Source: JASGDC01 sp047608145 (GTDB taxonomy: Bacteria; Actinomycetota; Actinomycetes; Actinomycetales; Micrococcaceae). From it: a DNA stretch of 27,311 nt. Within the stretch, counting starts at the first letter, position 1. The number at the start of each line of letters is the position of its first letter. The stretch spans positions 1 to 27,311 of the forward strand of contig JASGDC010000043.1 in NCBI GenBank assembly GCA_047608145.1. The letters are read 5' to 3'. Both the position numbers and the translations under genes were made by a program. The notes beneath the pieces were generated by a model. That model saw nothing but the letters and a program-made list of their open reading frames with translations. It searched no databases and was not told the origin of the DNA. Of the stretch, positions 14,417 to 23,037 are shown piece after piece.

Positions 14417-16816
14417 TTAATCCGGTTGATATGGGTACTTATCCTCAGTAATTGGGCTGTCACTTCGGTTACTAGAGTTACCGATAATTGCATCCGAAGG
14501 CCTTGGCCAGCTACTACCATTATATAATGGTCCCGCTACCTTCATGTAGTTTGACCAGTTTGGACGCGCTATGTGCTCTGCATACACTGGATCAGGGTAT
14601 TGAACTCCACCAATCACCAATCCATCAAGAGAAGCATTAGGTGAGTCAGGGTTACCTACCCAAGAAGCTGTGGAAAGACCTTTCGTATAGCCAGCAACCC
14701 AGGTTTGTGATGAGTTATCGGTAGTACCAGTCTTACCAGCAGCTACTGCACCACCGGCATTAATACCAGTTGCGGTACCACGCCGCGCGTCATCCTTTAA
14801 CGCAGTATTTACACCATTTGCAATATCTGGAGTAATAACTTGTTTACAATCTGCTGAAGGTACAGAATATTTCTTACCTGCAGCATCAGTAACTGAGCTA
14901 ATTGAAATTGGCTGACAAAATTTACCTTCAGCAGCAAATGTAGCGTAAGCTGCTGCCATAGTTAACGGTGCAATTTCGTTAGTACCAAGAATTGAAGATG
15001 CTGAGTATGTCAAAGGCTGACCATCTGCACGATGCACTCCCATACTTTCTGCAGTGTCTCGAATACCACACAAGTCTAGGCGAGATGCCATTTGAGTGAA
15101 GACTGTGTTCGTAGAGAATACAGTACCATCTTGCACCGTCATAGTACCACCATAGACGTTATCTGAGTTTTGTGGTTCCCAGCCATCATCAGTACCATTA
15201 CTACCAGTTACAGGACAGCCGTAATGCCAAGCGCTTGCAGGCCATGTAACTTTACTTGCTGGCAATAAGTCAAGCAAGTGGTTACCTTCTTTAAGCCATT
15301 CTACTAGCGTGAAAGTCTTGTAAGTCGAACCTACCTGGAAACCAGTACCTCCACCTTCATCTTGATCAACAAGGTAGTTGATTGCAGTAGAACCTGGGCC
15401 TGGATTAGCCGTAGTGTCGTAGTGTCGTGATTGTGCCATAGCCAACACTTTACCCGTACCAGGCTGCACAGTTACCAAACCAGATACTACACCTGAAGAA
15501 TCACCAATCGGTGTTAACTGCTTAGCTGCACTATCAGCTGCAGTCTGTAAACGCGTGTCTAGAGTAGTCTGAACTTTCAAACCACCACGATCTAGTAACC
15601 TACGACGAGAATCTGGATCTGGACCAAATTCTTTAGAATTCAGTACCGTAGCTGCTACATAGCTACAGAAGAAAGGTGCTTGACTAGCATACTGACATCC
15701 TTGTTTTGGTGCGACATATTGAGTTGTCAATGGAGTAGCGATAGCTTTCTTGTACTGGGCATCTGTAATATGACCATAGTAAAGCATACGTTCAAGCACT
15801 TGATTACGACGCTCTTTCGCAGCTTCTGGGTTTTGGAATGCATCGAAACGAGTCGGGTTTTGTACTGCACCAGCTAGATAAGCTGCTTCTGGCAGTGAAA
15901 GATCTGATGCAGTTTTATTAAAGTAAGTTTGCGCTGCGGCTTCTACACCATAAGCTTGAGCACCATAATAAGCTACATTTAGATAACCAGCTAAAATCTG
16001 CTCTTTAGTCATGTTATTTTCTACTGCAACCGCAAATCTAATTTCACGAAGTTTACGTGCAATAGAAACCTCTTTAGCGGCTTGGTATGCCTGATCGCTA
16101 TCAGAAGAAAGTGCATCCTCCTGCAACATGTTCTTTACATACTGCTGAGAAAGAGTTGAGGCACCCTGTTGTGCACCTCCAGCACGTAAGTTAGCTGCAG
16201 CAGCACGGGTAATACCACTAACATCGAAACCACCATGCTCGTAGAAACGACCATCCTCAATAGAAATAACGGCATTCTTCATATAAGGAGAGATTTGATT
16301 GTAGTCTACAACTTTACGATGCTCAGAGAAGAAAGTGGCAAAAACTTCACCTTGACTATCAAGGAATTCAGATTGCTGCCCCATTGGCGTATCAGTTAAT
16401 TCAGTGGGCATTTTATTAAAGGAATCTTTGGAATCTCTAGCAAAATTACCTGCCATAAATGCCCCTGGCATTAAGAGACCAGCAAGTAAAGCACCACCAA
16501 TGACACTGGCTGTAAAGAAACTAGTTAATTTCTTAGCCGTAGAGCCTTGATTGTGTCGCTTTGCATTAACCTTTGCAGTAGTCTCCGAAATCTTTTTCAT
16601 TCCAGACTGCACTGCAGTTTTAGGTTTAATTTTAGGTTTAGAAGGCGCAACTTTAGTAGACGTTTTTCCTTTCGGAGCATTAGCACTACTCTTTGGGACG
16701 CTAGAAATATTTTTCTTACCTTTTTTAAGACTGCTTGCACCCTTAGCTTTCGCAACATTACTCGTTACCCCAGCTTTGGGCTTCACAGTTTTCTTCTTAT
16801 TATTACCGAATGCCAT
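14417..16816 (-). CDS. ponA: Class A penicillin-binding protein (glycosyltransferase/transpeptidase)
   Basis: This 799-residue bifunctional cell-wall synthase has a lysine/alanine/proline-rich cytoplasmic tail (residues 1-98) and one membrane helix near 100-125. The GT51 domain polymerises lipid II, with catalytic E187 in SIEDGRFYEHGGFD and STLSQQYVKNM. The transpeptidase domain cross-links peptides, with S497-T-Y-K500, S568-T-N570 and K695-T-G-T. It ends shortly after the transpeptidase domain in a short polar tail and has no PASTA repeat, unlike PonA2 of mycobacteria. The downstream metallophosphoesterase is probably in the same transcript. It is divergent from the DUF4177 gene. The target of beta-lactams should be S497. 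Confidence 0.96.
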   Translation of the reverse strand: MAFGNNKKKTVKPKAGVTSNVAKAKGASSLKKGKKNISSVPKSSANAPKGKTSTKVAPSKPKIKPKTAVQSGMKKISETTAKVNAKRHNQGSTAKKLTSFFTASVIGGALLAGLLMPGAFMAGNFARDSKDSFNKMPTELTDTPMGQQSEFLDSQGEVFATFFSEHRKVVDYNQISPYMKNAVISIEDGRFYEHGGFDVSGITRAAAANLRAGGAQQGASTLSQQYVKNMLQEDALSSDSDQAYQAAKEVSIARKLREIRFAVAVENNMTKEQILAGYLNVAYYGAQAYGVEAAAQTYFNKTASDLSLPEAAYLAGAVQNPTRFDAFQNPEAAKERRNQVLERMLYYGHITDAQYKKAIATPLTTQYVAPKQGCQYASQAPFFCSYVAATVLNSKEFGPDPDSRRRLLDRGGLKVQTTLDTRLQTAADSAAKQLTPIGDSSGVVSGLVTVQPGTGKVLAMAQSRHYDTTANPGPGSTAINYLVDQDEGGGTGFQVGSTYKTFTLVEWLKEGNHLLDLLPASKVTWPASAWHYGCPVTGSNGTDDGWEPQNSDNVYGGTMTVQDGTVFSTNTVFTQMASRLDLCGIRDTAESMGVHRADGQPLTYSASSILGTNEIAPLTMAAAYATFAAEGKFCQPISISSVTDAAGKKYSVPSADCKQVITPDIANGVNTALKDDARRGTATGINAGGAVAAGKTGTTDNSSQTWVAGYTKGLSTASWVGNPDSPNASLDGLVIGGVQYPDPVYAEHIARPNWSNYMKVAGPLYNGSSWPRPSDAIIGNSSNRSDSPITEDKYPYQPD

Positions 16817-16886
16817 AAATGCTATTCTATTAGTTTTTTACTCCAGTTTGAAGCTTTTAAACTTAAACTTTCTCACAAAATAGCAT

Positions 16887-16892
16887 TATTAT
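16887..16892 (+). promoter_or_regulatory. Candidate -10 of a leaderless DUF4177 transcript
   Basis: TATTAT lies six bases upstream of the ATG at 16899, placing the start site at the start codon. The only ribosome-like bases in the gap are AGAG. A -35 is not clear. Confidence 0.35.
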
Positions 16893-16898
16893 AGAGAT

Positions 16899-17057
16899 AT
16901 GGATAAATGGGAATATGCGACAGTGCCATTAATTTCGCACGCAACAAAACAAATTTTAGATCAATGGGGACAAGATGGATGGGAACTAGTACAAATTGTT
17001 CCAGGGCCAGAAGGCACTACTAATCCAGTCGCCTATCTAAAACGGAAAATTTCTTAA
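16899..17057 (+). CDS. DUF4177-type small protein
   Basis: This short gene of 52 codons encodes a protein beginning MDKWEYATVPLISHATKQIL, followed by DQWGQDGWELVQIVPGPEG and a basic end YLKRKIS. The WEY...GWELV pattern is typical of the small DUF4177-like protein that sits between ponA and crp in many actinobacteria. Function is unknown. It is cytoplasmic, with no membrane segment or cysteine. Its stop is four bases from the stop of the convergent Crp-like gene. The strong match to a known conserved small protein and its conserved location make it real despite the size. Confidence 0.9.
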   Translation: MDKWEYATVPLISHATKQILDQWGQDGWELVQIVPGPEGTTNPVAYLKRKIS

Positions 17058-17061
17058 AAGA

Positions 17062-17745
17062 TTACTTAGCACGGTCTCTCAAAGTTGTTTCGTCAAGTAT
17101 CCGAAACTTTTTTAAACCAACATCTACTAATTCTTCTCGCACAAAATTTGCTATAGCTTTGTTAACAGTTTCGCGAGAAGATCCAACGAGCTGGGCAACC
17201 TCTTCTTGAGTGAGCCCATGCTCTACTACAACAATGTCCCCCTGAGACTCACCAAAGCGCGTAGAAAGATCTAGTAATTTTGCTGCTACTCGTTTTGAAA
17301 CATCTGAAAAAGCCTCGTTCATTTGCTTAACATGGTTGTACGCTATCGTACCAACAAGACGCTTAATATATGCTTTATTAAATTTTGGGTTACTTATCAA
17401 TAAGTCGCTCAAAATACTTTTTTTGATTCCGGCTAACTTAACATTTGAAACTGCAGTGGCATCCACAGATATCGGATAAGGAGTAGCAAGTGAATATTCT
17501 CCGAGCATATCGCTAGGACCTAAAATATTATTGATAAAAACTTTCTCACCCTGTTGCTCTGGACTAGTTATCTTAATCTTACCTTCTAGCACTAGGTAGC
17601 ATATATCCTTGCTCTCATCGGTAATATCTATAGTTTCACCTTGAGCTAGCTCAATCTCTTCAAATTTATTTTCCAGCTCAGCTAAGGCTTTTTCATCAAG
17701 AACGTTAAAAAGTGGGTTTTGTTTTAAAGTTTCTATAGACAGCAT
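17062..17745 (-). CDS. Crp/Fnr-family regulator, copy 1
   Basis: This 227-residue regulator has a cyclic-nucleotide-binding fold (about residues 12-125), a dimer helix, and a winged HTH (about 165-215). Its recognition helix region LTQEEVAQLVGSSRETVNKA matches Mtb Crp and corynebacterial GlxR (QEEIAQLVGASRETVNKA). The cassette keeps GE (82-83), but the cAMP-phosphate-binding arginine of GPRTS is I92 in YPISVDATA. Binding of cAMP is therefore doubtful, while the DNA site may be conserved. It lies downstream of a paralogue that starts at 18492, with 45 bases between them. It is in the genomic position of crp/glxR. Confidence 0.92.
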   Translation of the reverse strand: MLSIETLKQNPLFNVLDEKALAELENKFEEIELAQGETIDITDESKDICYLVLEGKIKITSPEQQGEKVFINNILGPSDMLGEYSLATPYPISVDATAVSNVKLAGIKKSILSDLLISNPKFNKAYIKRLVGTIAYNHVKQMNEAFSDVSKRVAAKLLDLSTRFGESQGDIVVVEHGLTQEEVAQLVGSSRETVNKAIANFVREELVDVGLKKFRILDETTLRDRAK

Positions 17746-17790
17746 AGGTTCACTTTAACACTTATCAGTAATACACTAGCCAAACTAAAT

Positions 17791-18492
17791 CTACGACGCC
17801 ACAATTTTCTTAAGCAGCATATTTTTTAAAGCACTTTTATCAAGTACTCGAATTTTTTTCGAACCAACAGTAATTATATTTTTTTGGGCAAAGCCTGTCA
17901 TAACTTTATTTACTGTTTCACGAGAAGAACCTACTAATTGAGATATTTCTTCCTGAGTAAGACCATGTTCAACGACAATTTGATCCAAGTTACGGACACC
18001 AAAGCGACTAGTTAAATCAGTAAGAATTACCGCAAGTCGATGTGTTACGTCCGAAAATACCTCATACATTAATTTTTTATGGCTATATGCAACTGTTTCA
18101 ATAAGATGATTTATATAAGCTTCATTAAATTTCGGTTTTTCTAATAATAATTTATGCAAATCTAACTTATTAATACTGACTATATCTACATTGGTTATTG
18201 CAGTGGCATCCACTGCAATAGGGTAAGGGCTTACTATGGAAAACTCCCCAAGTAAATCACCTGGTCCCATCACAAATAAGATTATCTTCTTATTACTTTG
18301 TTCATCGGAACTGGTTATTTTCACTTTTCCATTTATGATCAGATATACTCTGTCGCTTACTGGATAGGTAATACTTAAAGTTTCACCTTTTACTAAAAAA
18401 TCTTCTTCAAAATTGTCAATTAGTTCTGTCAAAGTCTCATCATCGAGTGCACTAAAAAGTGAATTTTGTTTTAAAGTCTCTATATTCAACAT
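17791..18492 (-). CDS. Crp/Fnr-family regulator, copy 2 (tandem paralogue)
   Basis: This 233-residue paralogue of the gene at 17062 aligns without gaps through the first hundred residues (both begin ML[SN]IETLKQN). It has the same two-domain layout: nucleotide-type beta roll, dimer helix and winged HTH with LTQEEISQLVGSSRETVNKV. GE is kept at 82-83 and the arginine position is again isoleucine (I92, in YPIAVDATA). Its DNA-recognition helix is nearly identical to copy 1, so the two could compete for the same sites or form heterodimers. The C-terminus ends with a more basic tail (MLLKKIVAS). Duplication in place is the simplest origin. GGTATA/TATACC repeats overlap its putative promoter. Confidence 0.92.
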   Translation of the reverse strand: MLNIETLKQNSLFSALDDETLTELIDNFEEDFLVKGETLSITYPVSDRVYLIINGKVKITSSDEQSNKKIILFVMGPGDLLGEFSIVSPYPIAVDATAITNVDIVSINKLDLHKLLLEKPKFNEAYINHLIETVAYSHKKLMYEVFSDVTHRLAVILTDLTSRFGVRNLDQIVVEHGLTQEEISQLVGSSRETVNKVMTGFAQKNIITVGSKKIRVLDKSALKNMLLKKIVAS

Positions 18493-18503
18493 TACTTGTC
18501 CTT

Positions 18504-18524
18504 AATATACCGGCTACAGGTATA
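18504..18524 (-). promoter_or_regulatory. Candidate -10 and overlapping inverted repeat before the Crp-like pair
   Basis: On the minus strand TATATT (18504-18509) would be the -10 of the copy-2 gene. TATACC-N7-GGTATA at 18506-18524 overlaps it. This spacing is near that of Crp-family sites, though the half-site is not TGTGA. Autoregulation is possible. Confidence 0.35.
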
Positions 18525-18584
18525 CTGAATCCTATGGCTTAACTGTATCATTTAATACCTATATATTAAAAGCTGCTATTAAGT

Positions 18585-18590
18585 TAAAAT
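18585..18590 (+). promoter_or_regulatory. Candidate -10 of a leaderless marP transcript
   Basis: TAAAAT lies eight bases before the ATG at 18599, with AGATTTGT between, and there is no Shine-Dalgarno sequence. Transcription would start at or beside the start codon. Confidence 0.4.
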
Positions 18591-18598
18591 AGATTTGT

Positions 18599-19786
18599 AT
18601 GGGTAATATTTTTTGGATAGACGCAGTAATTATCCTATTTCTGGTCACTCAAGTTGTCATTGGCTTTCGCCATGGTTTTATAGTTGCTGTTTTTAACACC
18701 ATTGGTGCACTAGCTGGGTTATTTATCTGCCTACACTTTATGCCTCAATTATCAAGCCATTTATCGCAAAACAGTAGACAACTAATAATACTACTGATCG
18801 CTTTAATCGTAATATTAATGGTTTCGCAGATGATATTCTCACGTCTCGGCACCAAAATTAAAAGTAAAATTACTCGTACTCCACTAAACTTCGTTGATAA
18901 AGTCCTTGGCGCAGGTGTAAATGCCCTTATTTTTATAATAATCCTAGGAATTTTAACCTCATTATTATCAATGCTAAACAATTCCTATATTAATAACGCT
19001 CTAAACCAATCTCAGATATATAAAGTATTAAACAAAACTACCCCGACTCCAGTTGCTAGAGGAATAGCAAAAATTAAATCTACTGCTATTGATGACACTA
19101 TCCCCAAGATTGTAGGATCTGTAGCACCAACTGTGAATCAAGACCCTCCTAAAGGGCCAAGCTCTACACCTGCAATTGACAGCAACAAAGGATCCATTCT
19201 TAAAATTACTGGTCTAGCAAGCCAATGTTCCCAGCTTAAAAGTGGTAGTGGCTTTGTAGTTGCTGATCATAAAGTTATGACTAATGCTCATGTAGTGGCA
19301 GGCATGCAAAAAGTGCAAGTCGAGACCCCAGATGGCACAAAGTACAGGGCAAATGTCGTAGATTTCCAACCAGATAAAGATATTGCAGTTCTTGATGCTC
19401 CTACTTTAACAGCACCGCCAATACCAGTAACTGCTGACGTACGAAGAAATACTGATGTAGTTTTTGCTGGATACCCTTTAGGCGGCCCGTATAAGTCACA
19501 GCCAGCCAGAGTAGACCTTGTAACACAAACTATGATGAAAAATATTTATGAAACTGATTCAACAGCTACACCAATTTATGTAATAGCAGGTAACGTTCAA
19601 AAAGGTAACTCAGGTGGACCGCTATTAGATAAAAATGGCAATGTAGTTGGTATGATTTTCGGCAAATCACTTGATGATAATAAGAGTGGTTATGCTTTAA
19701 CTGCAACTGAAATTCACGATGATGCACAAAAAGCAACTCAAAATTTACCAGAAGTTCCAACTGGTGCTTGCTTAAAAGAATCTTAA
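18599..19786 (+). CDS. marP: MarP-like membrane serine protease (CvpA + trypsin domain)
   Basis: This 395-residue protein has four N-terminal membrane helices of the CvpA type (about residues 5-130), then a linker and an extracytoplasmic chymotrypsin-like protease domain (about 195-395). The triad is H231 in MTNAHVVAG, D261 in DKDIAVLDAP, and S338 in KGNSGGPLLD. Family members (Mtb Rv3671c) help keep internal pH and resist acid and oxidative stress by cutting cell-wall enzymes. Cysteines C212 and C393-area are placed as in MarP, which forms a regulatory disulfide; I did not confirm the pairing. It follows the two Crp-like genes divergently and precedes nth, as in other actinobacteria, though the NUDIX and thioredoxin genes often found here are absent. 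Confidence 0.92.
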   Translation: MGNIFWIDAVIILFLVTQVVIGFRHGFIVAVFNTIGALAGLFICLHFMPQLSSHLSQNSRQLIILLIALIVILMVSQMIFSRLGTKIKSKITRTPLNFVDKVLGAGVNALIFIIILGILTSLLSMLNNSYINNALNQSQIYKVLNKTTPTPVARGIAKIKSTAIDDTIPKIVGSVAPTVNQDPPKGPSSTPAIDSNKGSILKITGLASQCSQLKSGSGFVVADHKVMTNAHVVAGMQKVQVETPDGTKYRANVVDFQPDKDIAVLDAPTLTAPPIPVTADVRRNTDVVFAGYPLGGPYKSQPARVDLVTQTMMKNIYETDSTATPIYVIAGNVQKGNSGGPLLDKNGNVVGMIFGKSLDDNKSGYALTATEIHDDAQKATQNLPEVPTGACLKES

Positions 19787-19886
19787 GTGTAAATTATTTC
19801 TGGTTAAGCGTTGTTAATGTAGTGATTTAGTCTTAAATGTACTAATGTTAGGAACATAGATTGTAATTTTTAAAAGGAAGGCAAAA

Positions 19887-21251
19887 ATGAGCCAGGTAGC
19901 AAATAGAAATTCTTCGGATAGCCCGAAGTCTCTAATTGGACCTATAACCATTAGAGATCTTGTGGTAGTGCTAGCAACAATTATTATCCTTGTTGCTTCA
20001 TTTTTCCCACTATACGTAATGCAAATTTCAAACCTTCATGGCCCAGTAAACATGTGGCGTTCTGGTCCTTTGATTCTTATTCCAGTTTTATTGACTGCCA
20101 TTGCTGCCGCAGCACTTTTATTAGTGCGCCGTTTCGCTAAGGAAGTACGCTTAGGGTCATTCTCGACTGATCAAATGGCCTCTATTGCTGGTGTCGTAGC
20201 ACTAGTTTCATTGATTTCATTGCCTTTCACACTTATGGGCTGGAGTTCAATTACAGCTGTTGCTAACGGCAATAAAATTATGGGCTTCACTCCTTACGTT
20301 GGCTACTGGGTAGCACTAGTTGGTGCAATTATCCTTTTTGTAGCAACTACTCTTGCTCCTAAAATTCCAGTACTTAACCAAGACTTTGCTGGTCGTGAAG
20401 AAGGAAGCGCACATTTAGTATCTCGTAACTCTGCTAAGGTAATTCCACGTATTCGTAAACCTAAAACTCCTAAGGGTGAACTTGCTGCTGGAGCAGCAAG
20501 TGCTGCAAGCCTAGGTGGAAAGCTTCACGGTCCACATGCAGACGTTAATGCTAATGCACCACATGCTAATGTAAATGGTCCACACGTAGATGCTGATGTA
20601 AACGCACCAGAAGCAGACCTTAACGCAGATGCAGATATAAATGCAGGTCACGGTGGATATGAAGCACGTACTGCTGGTGAGCTAGCTGGACATGAAAATC
20701 ATGGTGGTAAGTTAAACGCTAATGTTGATGGTGCCATCAATGGTCCACACGTAGATGCTAATATTAATGGCTCACATATTGATACTGATGTAAACGCACC
20801 AAATGCAAATATCAATGCTAATGCACCACATGCAAGCTCAGATGCAGATTTCAATGCTGAGGCTGACTATGCTGCTAATGAAGAGCCAAAGACTATGCAG
20901 ATTCCAGTGCAAGATCTTCAAAATGAAGAATCTGCTGAATCTCACCAAAAAAACCAACAGCACGGTTATGATAACAAACGAGCAACTACTGGTAATAAAA
21001 AACAGCGTAAGCAAGCAATTCAAGGTGACCAAGCTTCATCAGGCACAGTAGCTCCTCCAGCCAATCAGGATCCATTCTGGTTTGCAGTACCAAACGAAGT
21101 ACGCCTAACTGATCAAAACACTGGCTTGCCATTCACACTAGTTCCAGGAGAATGGCACTTAGCTTTGGAAGACCATGGAGATAGCTTCCTAGTCCAAGCT
21201 GAAAACAATGTTGGTGTTTTGAAGGATATATCTAACGTACAGCGTGCGTAG
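19887..21251 (+). CDS. Four-helix membrane protein with N/D/H/A-rich repeats
   Basis: This 454-residue protein has four N-terminal membrane helices (about residues 22-46, 60-80, 95-120, 138-160) and then a basic segment. Its long low-complexity region (about 213-335) is built from degenerate units such as NAPHANVNGPHVDADVNAP. The C-terminal domain of about 70 residues (FWFAVPNEVRLTD...FTLVPGEWHLALEDHGDSFLVQ) looks folded and may be a conserved actinobacterial domain. I do not know the function. AAGGAAGG precedes the ATG. It sits between marP and nth, with nth starting nine bases after its stop, so the two are probably co-transcribed. The repeat is cytoplasmic if the helices are even-numbered with the N-terminus in the cytoplasm. 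Repeat length makes it prone to expansion and contraction. Confidence 0.8.
   Translation: MSQVANRNSSDSPKSLIGPITIRDLVVVLATIIILVASFFPLYVMQISNLHGPVNMWRSGPLILIPVLLTAIAAAALLLVRRFAKEVRLGSFSTDQMASIAGVVALVSLISLPFTLMGWSSITAVANGNKIMGFTPYVGYWVALVGAIILFVATTLAPKIPVLNQDFAGREEGSAHLVSRNSAKVIPRIRKPKTPKGELAAGAASAASLGGKLHGPHADVNANAPHANVNGPHVDADVNAPEADLNADADINAGHGGYEARTAGELAGHENHGGKLNANVDGAINGPHVDANINGSHIDTDVNAPNANINANAPHASSDADFNAEADYAANEEPKTMQIPVQDLQNEESAESHQKNQQHGYDNKRATTGNKKQRKQAIQGDQASSGTVAPPANQDPFWFAVPNEVRLTDQNTGLPFTLVPGEWHLALEDHGDSFLVQAENNVGVLKDISNVQRA
20520..20850 (+). repeat. Coding repeat encoding N/D/H/A-rich units
   Basis: Within the membrane-protein gene, units built on the codons for NAPHANVNGPHVDADVNAP recur, with GPHVDA and NAP near-identical copies at about 20580-20611 and 20740-20800. 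The units are degenerate in DNA but clear in protein. No stop or frameshift is present across the region. Confidence 0.8.
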
Positions 21252-21260
21252 TAAATAGTT

Positions 21261-21968
21261 ATGACGAAAAATCTTGCATTAGTTCGTAGAGCTCGTAAGA
21301 TTTATCGCCTACTTGAAGAGAAATTCCCTTATGCTAAAGCTGAGTTAAACTTTAATAACCCATACGAGCTGGTGGTTGCCACTGTTCTCTCCGCACAAAC
21401 TACTGATGTGCGAGTGAACTCGGTGACTCCAGCTCTTTTTGGTAAATATCCGACCCCGGAATCTCTCACTAGTGCAAATTTTGATGATGTTTCAGAGATA
21501 ATTAGACCCTTAGGGTTTTATAAGACTAAAGCTAAAAATATTATTGCGTTAGCTCAAAAACTTTGTGATAATTTCCATGGTGAAGTGCCCAATACTGTAG
21601 AAAAGCTGACTACTTTAGCTGGCGTAGGACGCAAAACTGCCAATGTGGTACTCGGCAATGCTTTTGGCAAGCCAGGACTTACCGTTGACACACATTTCGG
21701 TAGATTAGCTAGAAGGCTTGGCTTCACCACTGAAAAAGATCCACTCAAAGTCGAGCGAGATGTTGCTGAGTTATTCTTGCCAAAGCAATGGACCATGCTC
21801 TCACACCTACTAATTTTTCAAGGTAGGAGAGTTTGCCATTCTCGAAAACCGGCTTGTGGTGCCTGCGTAATTGCTGACTATTGTCCAAGCTACGGCGAAG
21901 GAGAAACTGATCCAGAAAAAGCCAAGAAACTACTTAAATATGAGCTAGCTCCTAAAGCTGACAATTAA
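21261..21968 (+). CDS. nth: Endonuclease III (DNA glycosylase/AP lyase)
   Basis: This 235-residue base-excision repair enzyme removes oxidised pyrimidines and cuts abasic sites. The HhH motif TLAGVGRKTANVVL contains catalytic K125; the catalytic aspartate is D143 in LTVDTHFGRLARRLG. The four cysteines of the 4Fe-4S cluster, C192-X6-C199-X2-C202-X5-C208, have the standard spacing. It follows the repeat protein by nine bases. Its final 17 bases overlap the 3' end of convergent murB. The location after marP and the Crp gene is the conserved actinobacterial neighbourhood. Confidence 0.97.
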   Translation: MTKNLALVRRARKIYRLLEEKFPYAKAELNFNNPYELVVATVLSAQTTDVRVNSVTPALFGKYPTPESLTSANFDDVSEIIRPLGFYKTKAKNIIALAQKLCDNFHGEVPNTVEKLTTLAGVGRKTANVVLGNAFGKPGLTVDTHFGRLARRLGFTTEKDPLKVERDVAELFLPKQWTMLSHLLIFQGRRVCHSRKPACGACVIADYCPSYGEGETDPEKAKKLLKYELAPKADN

Positions 21969-23037
21969 CTAAAATTGGTTCTGGTTCAAGTTTAATATCA
22001 AACTTCTTTTGTACTCCAGCAATAACTTCTCCAGCAATTTTTAGCACATCAGCTGTTTTTGCGTCGCCACGATTAGTAATTGCTAAAGTATGCTTTGTAG
22101 ACAGTGAAGCAACTCCTGGAAGACCATAGCCCTTTTCAAAGCCAGAGTTACCAATTAGCCAAGCTGCACTAAGTTTAACTTTGCCATCAATTCCAGCTGG
22201 AAAAGCTGGTGCTCCTTCTGGAAGCTTTTTAGTAAATGTTTCATCAACAATTGGATTAGTAAAAAATGAACCAGTACTATAGGTATCGCGATCTTTAGAA
22301 TCTAACACCATACCTTTACTAGCACGAAGTTTCAAAACATGGTCACGAACTTCATTAGTTGGAGCTTTATCTCCTACTTCTACTCCTAAAGAACGAGCAA
22401 GTTCGGCATACTTAATTGGGAAGCTTAAATTTCCAGCCATAAACTGAAACTCGATAGCAAGCACTACATATCTTGGAGTACTTCCCATTAAATTCTGTTT
22501 AAAAATTGAATCACGATATGAGAACTTCATATCAGCATTAGCAAAACTAACTTTCTTATTTTCTTTGCGATCCCAAGTGTAAACACGTGAAATTGTTTGT
22601 GAAACATCGCCACCATAAGCACCCACATTTTGAATTGGTGTCGCACCTACAGTTCCTGGAATGCCGGATAGCACTTCGACACCGTATAGTCCTTCTTGAA
22701 TCATTTGGCTGACAAATTCATCCCAGTTATGACCAGCAGCAACTTTAACAGTGTAGCCACCACATTTAGCAGGAATATGTTCACCATTATGGTCAATATC
22801 GCATGCAACACTACCATCAACATCATAACCAACATTGGCAATGTGCACTACAGTACCATCAAATTCAGTATCTCCAGCTAGGATATTTGAACCACCACCA
22901 ACTACCAGCACATTATCTCCACTAGCATCTGCTTCAGATACTGCCTTAATAATTTCGTCTTCAGTAGTTGCTTTAATATAATTCTTGATTTTGCCACCGA
23001 CGCCTAAGGTGGTTAAGTCTGCTAAAGTTTCCATCAT
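21952..23037 (-). CDS. murB: UDP-N-acetylenolpyruvoylglucosamine reductase
   Basis: This 361-residue flavoenzyme makes UDP-N-acetylmuramic acid, the second committed step of peptidoglycan synthesis, in the cytoplasm. The FAD-binding region contains NVLVVGGGSNILAGD and VLSGIPGTVGATPIQNVGAYG. The catalytic serine is S257 in TGSFFTNPIV, as in type I MurB. There are two in-frame ATGs, 23037 and 23034, and the shine-dalgarno signal is weak, so the exact first residue is uncertain by one. It converges on nth with a 17-base overlap. Other mur genes are not adjacent. Confidence 0.95.
   Translation of the reverse strand: MMETLADLTTLGVGGKIKNYIKATTEDEIIKAVSEADASGDNVLVVGGGSNILAGDTEFDGTVVHIANVGYDVDGSVACDIDHNGEHIPAKCGGYTVKVAAGHNWDEFVSQMIQEGLYGVEVLSGIPGTVGATPIQNVGAYGGDVSQTISRVYTWDRKENKKVSFANADMKFSYRDSIFKQNLMGSTPRYVVLAIEFQFMAGNLSFPIKYAELARSLGVEVGDKAPTNEVRDHVLKLRASKGMVLDSKDRDTYSTGSFFTNPIVDETFTKKLPEGAPAFPAGIDGKVKLSAAWLIGNSGFEKGYGLPGVASLSTKHTLAITNRGDAKTADVLKIAGEVIAGVQKKFDIKLEPEPILVNCQL

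Noticed and set aside
20520..20850. A CRISPR-like or tandem DNA repeat array
   Set aside because: The periodicity is in the protein, with an uninterrupted reading frame, degenerate DNA units and no regular spacers.
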